From an uncultured Flavobacterium sp. (GTDB lineage Bacteria > Bacteroidota > Bacteroidia > Flavobacteriales > Flavobacteriaceae): a DNA stretch of 7,588 bases. The stretch's first letter is position 1. Each line of letters begins with the position of its first letter. The stretch lies in NCBI RefSeq assembly GCF_946479975.1, contig NZ_CAMLIX010000230.1:1-7588 (forward strand), read 5' to 3'. Below, in pieces: positions 1 through 6,400 of this stretch. The position numbers and the translations under genes were made by a program. The notes below the pieces were generated by a model, which saw only the letters and a list, made by a program, of their open reading frames with translations, did no database searches and was not told the origin of the DNA.

Positions 1-62
1 TACTGAAATGCTTTTTGGTTCTCAATAATAAACTCTCCCAGTGTTTTATTGCGTTCTTCCAT
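1..62 (-). CDS. fbp: Class 1 fructose-1,6-bisphosphatase, N-terminal fragment
   Basis: Only the first 20 codons lie in the window; the gene runs off the left edge on the minus strand. The start is the ATG read leftward from position 62. An in-frame stop (TAA, minus strand, 89-87) lies just upstream, so no earlier ATG is possible. The peptide begins MEERNKTLGEFIIEN and continues with QKAFQ. I recognise this as the N-terminus of Flavobacterium class 1 fructose-1,6-bisphosphatase, the gluconeogenic enzyme that hydrolyses fructose-1,6-bisphosphate to fructose-6-phosphate in the cytoplasm. The identification rests on recall of a short peptide. It is supported by the order fbp / GNAT / aspartate kinase, which I remember from other Flavobacterium genomes. 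No catalytic residue is inside the window. Confidence 0.8.
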   Translation of the reverse strand, partial: MEERNKTLGEFIIENQKAFQ

Positions 63-134
63 TTCTAAATCGTTATAGTTTTGTTTTTAAGTCACAAATA
101 TCGTCTATTTTGTGAGAATGATTCAAAAATTATT

Positions 135-162
135 TTGTTAGTTTGCTACTATTGTATATTTG
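135..162 (+). promoter_or_regulatory. Bacteroidota-type promoter for the GNAT gene
   Basis: TTG at 135-137 (within TTTTG) is followed by a 17-nt spacer and TATATTTG at 155-162. This is a full match to the TTG-N17-23-TAnnTTTG consensus known for Flavobacterium housekeeping promoters. Transcription would start near 166-168, leaving a leader of about 155 nt before the GNAT start codon. It is the best promoter match in the window. Confidence 0.7.
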
Positions 163-170
163 CTAATAAT

Positions 171-206
171 CTGCAAAAAGCAAGAACTAAAAAAATGCTT
201 TTACAG
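171..206 (+). promoter_or_regulatory. Hairpin at the 5' end of the GNAT leader
   Basis: AAAAGCA (176-182) pairs with TGCTTTT (196-202) over a 13-nt A-rich loop. CTG (171-173) and CAG (204-206) can extend the stem across a small internal loop. It would lie a few bases after the predicted transcription start, so it could cap and stabilise the mRNA. The stem is A/U-rich and has no following U-run, so it is not a convincing terminator. Its function is inferred. Confidence 0.35.
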
Positions 207-323
207 ATAATAAATACATAAAAATACGAATACAAAAAATTGTTTCTGATAAGCATTCGCAGTAACAAATCTGATAAAGGAAAAAGCGATACTATAAAGG
301 ACAAAAAGTAAAATGAATTGATT

Positions 324-812
324 ATGAATATTAGAAAAGGGAATCCTGAAGACATGAAATCGGTGTTGGGACTTATTCAGGAGCTGGCGATATTCGAAAA
401 AGAACCTGAAGCAGTTGTTATCACTGAAGAAGATTTAGTACGTGACGGTTTTGGCGAAAAACCATTATTTCACGTTTTTGTGGCAGAGATTGAAAACGAG
501 GAAAAACAGAAAGAAATTGTTGGAATTGCGTTGTATTATTACCGCTATTCGACTTGGAAAGGAAAGACAATTCACCTTGAAGATTTGATTGTAAAAGAAA
601 AGATGCGAGGTACTGGTTTAGGATCTGCACTTTATGCTGAAATAATGAAGCAGGGAAAAAGAGATAATGTTCGAAGAGTTGAATGGAATGTTCTCGATTG
701 GAATACACCAGCCGTAAAATTCTATGAGAATTCAGGTGCCAAAATCCTTGAGGAATGGAGAGTGGTGCAAATGGATGAAAACGGAATTAATTCGTTCTTA
801 GAAAAATTATAA
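324..812 (+). CDS. GNAT N-acetyltransferase, SSAT (diamine/thialysine) type
   Basis: This cytoplasmic enzyme of 162 residues would transfer an acetyl group from acetyl-CoA to an amine. The GNAT acetyl-CoA pyrophosphate loop is R95-G-T-G-L-G100. Along its whole length it reads like eukaryotic-type spermidine/spermine or thialysine acetyltransferases. Shared wording includes TEEDLVRDGFGEKPLFH (34-50), LEDL (85-88), the N127-x-P-A-x-x-F-Y134 segment with the tyrosine that acts as general acid in SSAT, and EEWR (143-146) near the end. Length also fits SSAT (about 170). The start is the ATG at 324; a TTG two codons upstream (318) is in frame but less likely. A promoter lies at 135-162 and no clear terminator follows. 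GNAT family assignment is firm. The substrate (polyamine, thialysine or another primary amine) is inferred from similarity by eye. Confidence 0.9.
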   Translation: MNIRKGNPEDMKSVLGLIQELAIFEKEPEAVVITEEDLVRDGFGEKPLFHVFVAEIENEEKQKEIVGIALYYYRYSTWKGKTIHLEDLIVKEKMRGTGLGSALYAEIMKQGKRDNVRRVEWNVLDWNTPAVKFYENSGAKILEEWRVVQMDENGINSFLEKL

Positions 813-825
813 AAAAATTATTTAA

Positions 826-957
826 GCCACAGATTATTAGGATTAAAAGGATTTTTATTTAACAACCATAAATTACGCAAATTAGCACAAATTAATTCGT
901 GAAAATTCGTGAAATTCGTGGCAAGAAAAAAATCCATTACAATTCTTTAATCTGTGG
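826..957. repeat. 132-bp concentric quasi-palindromic intergenic repeat
   Basis: Three pairs of inverted arms share one centre near 893. The outer arms CCACAGATTA (827-836) and TAATCTGTGG (948-957) are perfect. The middle arms GGATTTTT (849-856) and AAAAATCC (928-935) are also perfect. The inner arms, 866-893 and 894-921, pair over roughly 20 of 28 positions with no loop. The right inner arm is built of AATTCGTGAA twice followed by ATTCGTGG. I remember near-identical wording (CCACAGATT ... AATTCGTGAAATTCGTGG ... AATCTGTGG) scattered through intergenic regions of Flavobacterium genomes. That suggests a dispersed REP/MITE-like element, possibly also acting as a bidirectional terminator between GNAT and aspartate kinase. 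The dispersal is recalled, not tested here. Confidence 0.75.
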
Positions 958-985
958 TAGAAAAAACAATACGAGATTTCGCCCC

Positions 986-1012
986 AATCTGAAATCTAAA
1001 AATCTAAAATCT
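986..1012. repeat. Short tandem AATCT repeat upstream of aspartate kinase
   Basis: AATCT occurs four times at 986, 993, 1001 and 1008, separated by 7, 8 and 7 bases, in an otherwise A-rich tract ending 11 bases before the aspartate kinase start codon. No TAnnTTTG promoter was found between the GNAT stop and this start, so the promoter of the kinase gene is not identified. Confidence 0.55.
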
Positions 1013-1023
1013 ATAAATTAAAA

Positions 1024-2283
1024 ATGAGAGTATTTAAATTTGGAGGAGCATCGGTAAAAGATGCAGATGGAATTAAAAACGTGTACGACGTTTTACAAAA
1101 AGTAGGTTACGAAGATGTTATTCTTGTAGTTTCTGCTATGGGAAAAACTACAAATGCTCTTGAAGTTGTCATAAAGAATTATTTCGAAAAATCGACAGAA
1201 TTGAGTTCTTCGGTTCAAGAGATTAAAAAATATCACAATCAAATCTTATTGGATTTATTTGAAGATGAAAACAATGCTGTTTTTGCTGCTGTAAATGCGC
1301 AGTTTGCAGAATTGGAATATTTTTTAGCTCATAATAAATCTCCAAATTACAACTTTGTTTACGATCAAGTGGTAAGTTTTGGTGAACTGATTTCGACTAA
1401 TATCCTAAGCCATTTCATGAATTTCATGGGAATTCAGACGCAATGGCTTGACGTTCGTAATTTCATTAAAACAAATGCAAACTACAGAGATGCAGAAGTA
1501 GATTGGGAAACGACGCAACAAAACATCAGCAAAAATGTTCCGAGAAAACAACTAAACATCACACAAGGATTTTTAGGTGCAGATGAAAATAATTTCACAA
1601 CAACTTTAGGCCGTGAAGGTTCTGATTATACTGCTGGAATTTTTGCTTATTGCTTAAATGCAGAAAGTGTAACGATTTGGAAAGACGTTCCTGGAGTTAT
1701 GAATGCGGATCCGCGTTATTTTGAAAATGCAAGTTTGCTGAATCAGATTTCGTATCGTGAAGCAATCGAATTGGCTTTTTACGGAGCAACGGTTATTCAC
1801 CCAAAAACATTACAGCCTTTACAGAAAAAAGAAATTCCGTTATTAGTAAAATCTTTTATCAACCCTTTATTAAAAGGAACTTGTGTTTCTAAAGGAGTTG
1901 ATTTAGAACCACAATATCCATGTTTTATCGTAAAAAGAGAACAGCTTTTAATTTCGCTTTCTTCTATTGATTTCTCTTTTATTATGGAAGAAAACATTAG
2001 TGAGATTTTTGGATTATTCCACGAATTTAAAATCAAAGTAAACTTGATTCAAAATTCTGCTATTAGTTTCTCTGTTTGCGTGGAAGATAAATTTGGAAAT
2101 TTCCCAGAATTGAATGCCATTCTTTCTAAAAAATTCAAAGTAGAATACAGCGAGAATGTAACCTTATATACAATCCGTCACTTTACCGAAGAAGCTGCCG
2201 AAGCTGTTGTTGCTAACAAAGAAGTTTTATTGAAACAAGTTAGCCGTGAAACGATGCAGATTGTCACAAAAGAATTAAACTAA
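1024..2283 (+). CDS. Aspartate kinase, monofunctional
   Basis: This enzyme phosphorylates L-aspartate to 4-phospho-aspartate, the first step towards lysine, diaminopimelate, threonine and methionine. It has 419 residues. Kinase motifs in order are KFGGAS (5-10), VVSAMGKTTN (35-44), SFGELIST (118-125), QGFLGA (181-186), TTTLGREGSDYTA (192-204), WKDVPGVMNADPR (219-231) and AFYGATVIHPKT (251-262). A regulatory ACT-like region begins near 305. The first ACT unit (about 308-355) is clear, while the second (about 376-417) looks shortened. The total is about 30 residues below E. coli LysC (449). No homoserine dehydrogenase domain follows, so it is not a ThrA-type fusion. The start places KFGG at residue 5, as expected. 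It ends before a strong terminator, so it is probably a single-gene unit. Which end product inhibits it cannot be read from the sequence. Confidence 0.95.
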   Translation: MRVFKFGGASVKDADGIKNVYDVLQKVGYEDVILVVSAMGKTTNALEVVIKNYFEKSTELSSSVQEIKKYHNQILLDLFEDENNAVFAAVNAQFAELEYFLAHNKSPNYNFVYDQVVSFGELISTNILSHFMNFMGIQTQWLDVRNFIKTNANYRDAEVDWETTQQNISKNVPRKQLNITQGFLGADENNFTTTLGREGSDYTAGIFAYCLNAESVTIWKDVPGVMNADPRYFENASLLNQISYREAIELAFYGATVIHPKTLQPLQKKEIPLLVKSFINPLLKGTCVSKGVDLEPQYPCFIVKREQLLISLSSIDFSFIMEENISEIFGLFHEFKIKVNLIQNSAISFSVCVEDKFGNFPELNAILSKKFKVEYSENVTLYTIRHFTEEAAEAVVANKEVLLKQVSRETMQIVTKELN

Positions 2284-2317
2284 TCTTTATAAGAGGTAAT
2301 TATTTAATTCAAATTTA

Positions 2318-2351
2318 AAGAAAGGCTTCACTTGATTGTGAAGCCTTTTTT
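2318..2351 (+). terminator. Intrinsic terminator after aspartate kinase
   Basis: AAAGGCTTCAC (2321-2331) and GTGAAGCCTTT (2338-2348) form a perfect 11-bp stem with a 6-nt loop. The 3' arm merges into a run of T to 2351. It lies 38 bases after the kinase stop codon and separates it from the SdpI cassette. Confidence 0.9.
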
Positions 2352-2391
2352 AGTTTTTTCCTTTATTTAAATGTTTGATAACCATATCATT

Positions 2392-2416
2392 TTGTCGGTT
2401 ATTTTTTATAAATTTG
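2392..2416 (+). promoter_or_regulatory. Probable promoter of the SdpI cassette
   Basis: TAAATTTG at 2409-2416 matches the Bacteroidota -7 consensus TAnnTTTG. The closest upstream TTG (2392-2394, in TTTTG) is only 14 bases away, shorter than the usual 17 or more, so the -33 part is weak. The site lies 34 bases before the SdpI start codon and after the kinase terminator, the expected place for the cassette promoter. Confidence 0.45.
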
Positions 2417-2450
2417 TAATCCAGTTATTCAAAAAAAATTAAATAATTCT

Positions 2451-2801
2451 ATGGAAGCAATAGATCTTTTATTTAAAAATCCGATAGTAATCATCACCTT
2501 GTTTCTAATATTGATAACTAAGCTGTTTCCTCCAAAAAAAATAAATTCTTTGTATGGCTATCGAACAGCCAATTCAATGAAAAATAAAATGAATTGGGAT
2601 TTTGCACAAAAATTAAGCACAAACCTTTTTCTTAAATTATTGTCTTTATTGTTACTTATTCAAATTGTATTATATCTAATTTTTGGTTCTACATCATTTA
2701 CAGAATTCTCCGTACTTATAGGTCTGATATTATGTGTCGCCATGGTTTTTTATCAAACAGAAAAACAACTCAAACTTAATCAATTCAAAAATCATGAATA
2801 A
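2451..2801 (+). CDS. SdpI family membrane protein
   Basis: This is an inner-membrane protein of 116 residues. The family signature is clear: PPKK (27-30), INSLYGYRTANSMKNK (31-46) and the following NWDFAQK (48-54), which sit between predicted membrane helix 1 (about 11-26) and helices 2 and 3 (about 60-78 and 84-100). A charged tail ends the protein. The family is named after Bacillus subtilis SdpI, an immunity and signalling protein against the toxin SDP. Most family members, including short ones like this, have no established role, and no toxin gene is visible here. It is the first gene of a tight four-gene run; its TAA stop lies inside the start region of the next small gene (8-bp overlap, 2794-2801). 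Family assignment is confident and function is unknown. Confidence 0.88.
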   Translation: MEAIDLLFKNPIVIITLFLILITKLFPPKKINSLYGYRTANSMKNKMNWDFAQKLSTNLFLKLLSLLLLIQIVLYLIFGSTSFTEFSVLIGLILCVAMVFYQTEKQLKLNQFKNHE

Positions 2802-2883
2802 CGCAGCTTTAGCACTTTCACTTTTAGTAAGTATAATTGCAATAGGATATCGATACAATAAAAAAATCAATCCAAAGAAATGA
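2794..2883 (+). CDS. 29-residue single-helix membrane protein
   Basis: This small gene would be missed by a usual length cut-off. It starts at an ATG overlapping the end of the SdpI gene (ATGAATAA) and stops at a TGA that overlaps the ATG of the DUF5808 gene (ATGA, 2880-2883). This exact fit on both sides, with no spare bases, is the main evidence that it is translated. The peptide starts MNNAALALSLLVSIIAIG, giving one hydrophobic helix at about 4-18, and continues with a basic tail (YRYNKK...NPKK). By the positive-inside rule the N-terminus would lie in the periplasm. It has no lipobox or signal cleavage site. I recognise no family. It may be an accessory subunit of the SdpI or DUF5808 protein, or only a coupling ORF; both are inferences. 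Confidence 0.6.
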   Translation: MNNAALALSLLVSIIAIGYRYNKKINPKK

Positions 2884-3110
2884 GATACGATCAAGAACCA
2901 ACAGAACAACAAAAAAACAATTGGAACCAAGATCCTGAAAACTGGATCTGGGGAATTTTCTATTACAATCGAGAAGACAAAAGAATGTTTCCTCCAAAAA
3001 GGCTAAAAGAAATGGGCTGGACCATAAACTTTGCCAATCCTAATTCTGTATTTCTTGCTGTTGTTTTAATTTTGAGTTTAATGATTTTGTCCGAAAGTAT
3101 AAAACGATAA
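2880..3110 (+). CDS. DUF5808-type membrane protein
   Basis: This protein has 76 residues. The N-terminal half carries the pattern NWIWGIFYYNREDKRMFPPKR (21-41), followed by GWTINFANP (46-54). I recognise this as the DUF5808 signature (NWxxGxFYYNxxDxRxFvPKR...GWTxNFxxP). A single membrane helix follows (about 56-72) with a short basic end. DUF5808 segments also occur in larger Gram-positive membrane proteins next to DUF1648, a domain associated with SdpI proteins. The placement two genes after SdpI therefore fits a shared machinery, though that link is family knowledge plus inference. The molecular function is unknown. The start codon overlaps the stop of the preceding small gene by four bases, suggesting translational coupling. 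Confidence 0.82.
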   Translation: MRYDQEPTEQQKNNWNQDPENWIWGIFYYNREDKRMFPPKRLKEMGWTINFANPNSVFLAVVLILSLMILSESIKR

Positions 3111-3130
3111 TTTAAAACAACTCCTTATAT

Positions 3131-3328
3131 ATGATGACTCGAAAAAACTTTACAATCATTTTTCTTCTTTCTGTATTGGTATTTGTCTGCATCGTTTTAA
3201 GTCCTGTTGTTACCAAAAACGCAAAAGATATTTCCTATTCAGATTTCCAACTGGCAATTGGACCTTTATTAAGTGCGCTTGCAGTTTTTATTTCTTACCG
3301 TACAGAAAAAAAGAAGCAGCTTAAATAA
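3131..3328 (+). CDS. Hypothetical 65-residue two-helix membrane protein
   Basis: The protein starts at tandem ATG codons (3131 and 3134), 20 bases after the DUF5808 stop. It has two predicted membrane helices, about 7-27 and 41-56, joined by a short polar loop (KNAKDISYSDFQ), and ends in a strongly basic tail (YRTEKKKQLK). Basic residues at both ends suggest both termini are in the cytoplasm. I do not recognise a family. It lies in the same direction as the three genes before it, with no promoter or terminator between, so it is probably co-transcribed with them. Confidence 0.7.
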   Translation: MMTRKNFTIIFLLSVLVFVCIVLSPVVTKNAKDISYSDFQLAIGPLLSALAVFISYRTEKKKQLK

Positions 3329-3385
3329 AATTATGTCTTCTCTTTAAACTGAAATTCAAGTCCCGAATTTACCAATTATAAATAC

Positions 3386-3393
3386 TACTTTTG
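3386..3393 (+). promoter_or_regulatory. Possible -7 promoter element for the beta-barrel gene
   Basis: TACTTTTG matches TAnnTTTG and lies 22 bases before the start codon at 3416, which would give a leader of about 15-20 nt. No TTG lies at the expected -33 distance, so this is a half-match only. Confidence 0.35.
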
Positions 3394-3415
3394 GCTTTTG
3401 AGAGTTTAAAGTATT

Positions 3416-6400
3416 ATGTTGAAAAAATTACTGTTTTGGACGGTTTTCTTCTGTTTTTCTGTGCTTCAGGCTCAGGAAACCGAAACGCTGTACAAAACCA
3501 AAAAAGTAATCGCTTCAAAAGACACAATTCATCTAGAAAAAGTCAGTATTAATTCTAGTTTTTTTCAGCTTTTAAATACTAAAAAAGAACCTATAGATTC
3601 GTCTTTTTATACAATCGATTATAAAAAAGGCTTTTTACTTTTAAAAGAAAATTTCCCTTCTGATTCTTTAATTATCAATTATCTCAAATATCCTGATTTC
3701 TTAACCAAAGAATACAGCCTTTATAATTCAGATCAAATTGTTACCAATGACGTTGGAACCGAAAAATTGTATCGAATAGACAATAATGCCAACGCCAAAA
3801 AAGTCACTCCTTTTGATGGCTTAAATACTTCTGGAAGCATAACGCGAGGCATTACCGTTGGAAACAATCAGAGTACGGTTTTAAACTCCAATTTAGATTT
3901 ACAGATTACCGGAAAAATTTCAGACAAAGTAAGTCTTCGGGCTTCACTTCAAGACAATAATATTCCGCTTCAAGATGGCGGTTATTCTCAAAAGCTCGAT
4001 CAGTTTGACAATATATTCATGGAACTTTTTAGCGATGATTGGAACGTTCGCGCAGGCGATGTATTTTTAGAAAATAGGAAAACCCAATTTTTGAACTTCA
4101 ATAAAAAAGTGCAGGGACTTTCGGCAAGTTTTGATTTTGATACCGAGAAAAGTAAAACCAATGTCTTTGCTTCAGTCGCTTTTGTTAAAGGCCAATATGC
4201 AAAAAGTACTTTTACAGGTCAAGAAGGAAATCAAGGTCCGTATAAATTGAAAGGACAAAATGGCGAATTGTATGTTCTTGTGATTTCGGGATCTGAAAGA
4301 GTTTATGTAAACGGTGTTTTGCTAAAACGTGGCGAAAACAACGATTATGTTATTGATTACAATGCGGGCGAAATTGTTTTTACGTCTCTTTTCACGATAA
4401 CTTCTGAAATGAGAATTAATGTAGAATACCAATATTCGGAGCGAAATTACAATCGTCTTGTGACGTATGCGGGCGCCACGCATGAAAATAAAAAATGGAG
4501 TTTTGGCGGTTATGTGTATTCAGAAAATGATTTAAAAAATCAGCCTTTACAGCAGAATCTTTCTCCGGAACAAGTTCAGCTTTTAAGTCAAGCCGGAGAT
4601 GATATCAACTTGATGAAAGCACCTTCTGCCTACGAAGACAAATATGCTGACAATAAAATTTTGTATAAAAAAACGATTATCAATTCGGTTGAAGTTTACG
4701 AATATTCTAATAATCCAGCCGATGTTTTGTACAATGTAAGATTTAGCCAAGTGGGTGCAAATGGCGGAAACTATACTATTCAAAACACCAATTCTGTTGA
4801 GCGAATTTATCAATATGCTGCGCCGGTAAATGGAATTCTTCAAGGGAATTACGAGCCAATTGTACAACTTGTCGCGCCAATGAAACTTCAAGTGGCGACC
4901 TTTTTAGGAAAATACAATCCGAATGAAAAAACCTTAGTCAATTTTGAATTGGCTGTCAGCAATAATGATCAAAATTTATTTTCCGGAATTGATGATGCAA
5001 ATAATGAAGGAGTTGCTTTTAAAACCAATCTTAAAAAACGTCTTTTTTCTAGAAGCTGGAGTTTAGACGCTTTTGCGAATTATCAATATGTGCAGCAAAA
5101 TTTTAAATCGGTTGAGCGTTTGTATAATATTGAATTTAATCGTGATTGGAACTTAACGGGAACACTTTTAGGAAATCAGAGCCTTTTGGTCACGGGTTTT
5201 AATTTTAATTTATTTTCTAAAAAGAAAACCTCAAACATTGGTCTGCTAACATATCAATTTGAAAAGTTAGATTTCAGCGAAAGTTATACGGGTACGAGAC
5301 ATACGACTTCTGCCCTATTCAAAATAAAAAAATGGACCATCGAAAATAATGGAAGTTTCTTGAATTCTGATGCAACAGCTTCGACTTCCAAGTTCATTCG
5401 AAATCAAACCAGAACCAAATATCATTTTGGCAAAAACTGGATTGGCGGCAGTATGCAGTTAGAAGACAATCAGGAAAAAGATAAAATTACAAACCAATTT
5501 TCTACTTTGAGTCAGCGCTTTTCAGAATACGGCGTATTTACAGGAAGAGGCGACAGCACAAAAGTTTTTGTTGAAGTTGGTTTTCTGCGAAGACGCAATG
5601 ACAGTTTACAAAATGGATTATTGCAACACGTAAACAATTCGCAGACGTATTATTTAAAGTCGAAATTGATTCAAAACAAAAAAACAGATTTGGCCGTTTA
5701 CGCGAGTTATAGAAATTTAGATTTTACAGATACTTCGAGAAAAAATGAACCTTCATTAAATTCAAGAGTTTTATACAATGATCGTTTTTTTAATCAGTTA
5801 ATGCAGATTGGAACTACTTACGAAACCAGTTCTGGAACTATTGCACAGCAAGAATTCACTTATGTAGAAGTTCCAACGGGGCAAGGAGTTTATACTTGGA
5901 ATGATTATAACGGAAACGGAATTCAGGAATTACAGGAATTTGAAATCGCGGTTTTTCAAGATCAGGCCAAGTATGTGCGAATCTTTCTCCCGAATCAAGT
6001 GTACATTAAAACCAATCAGAATAAGTTTTCGCAATCTTTAACTTTGAATCCGCTGCAATGGCAGAATGAGAAAGGTTTCAAGAAATTACTGTCTCATTTT
6101 TACAATCAAACTTCGTTTATACTGGATCGAAAAGTAAAAAGCGAAGGCGAAAAGCTGGAACTTAATCCGTTTAGCTCTTCTGAAGAAAATATTTTAGGAC
6201 TGAATTCTAGTTTTAGAAACAGTTTATTTTATAATCGAGGTCGTCAAAAACATTCTGTTACGTATTCTTATCTTGTAAATAAAGGTAAAAGTTTACTTTC
6301 GATAGGATCTCAAAATGTTCAAAATTATTCGCATCAGCTTCAATATACGCATTTGTATCAAAAAAGCTGGCTCTTTAATTTCTTTACTAAAACCACAAAA

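Noticed and set aside
95..127. Possible leftward fbp promoter (GATATTTG on the minus strand, TTG further upstream)
   Set aside because: The -7 element has a mismatch in the key TA, and the spacer of about 21 bases puts it at the edge of the range, so it is too weak to list.
149..355. Minus-strand 68-codon ORF in the leader of the GNAT gene
   Set aside because: It overlaps the GNAT start, is rich in F/L/I/S as expected for reversed A-rich DNA, and shows no family resemblance.
421..708. Minus-strand ORF opposite the GNAT gene
   Set aside because: It lies wholly inside a well-supported gene and its translation shows no domain.
894..921. CRISPR-like direct repeats
   Set aside because: The units are only 10 bases long, adjacent, without spacers, and part of a palindrome; no cas gene is present.
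813..1023. Lysine riboswitch or other leader control before aspartate kinase
   Set aside because: The structure present is a concentric palindrome resembling a dispersed repeat, not the multi-helix lysine riboswitch, and no lysine-rich leader peptide is visible.
1797..2036. Minus-strand ORF opposite aspartate kinase
   Set aside because: It is a shadow of the kinase coding sequence with no recognisable protein pattern.
2730..2930. Minus-strand ORF across the SdpI / small-gene / DUF5808 junctions
   Set aside because: The plus-strand genes are supported by family motifs and coupled start-stop junctions; the hydrophobic minus product is a by-product of A-rich coding DNA.
2451..3328. Toxin-immunity operon like Bacillus sdpABC-sdpRI
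   Set aside because: No SdpA, SdpB, SdpC or ArsR-type regulator pattern is present; only the broad SdpI family signature is seen.
4583..4891. Minus-strand 102-codon ORF inside the barrel gene
   Set aside because: It lies entirely within the 1142-codon gene and matches no family.
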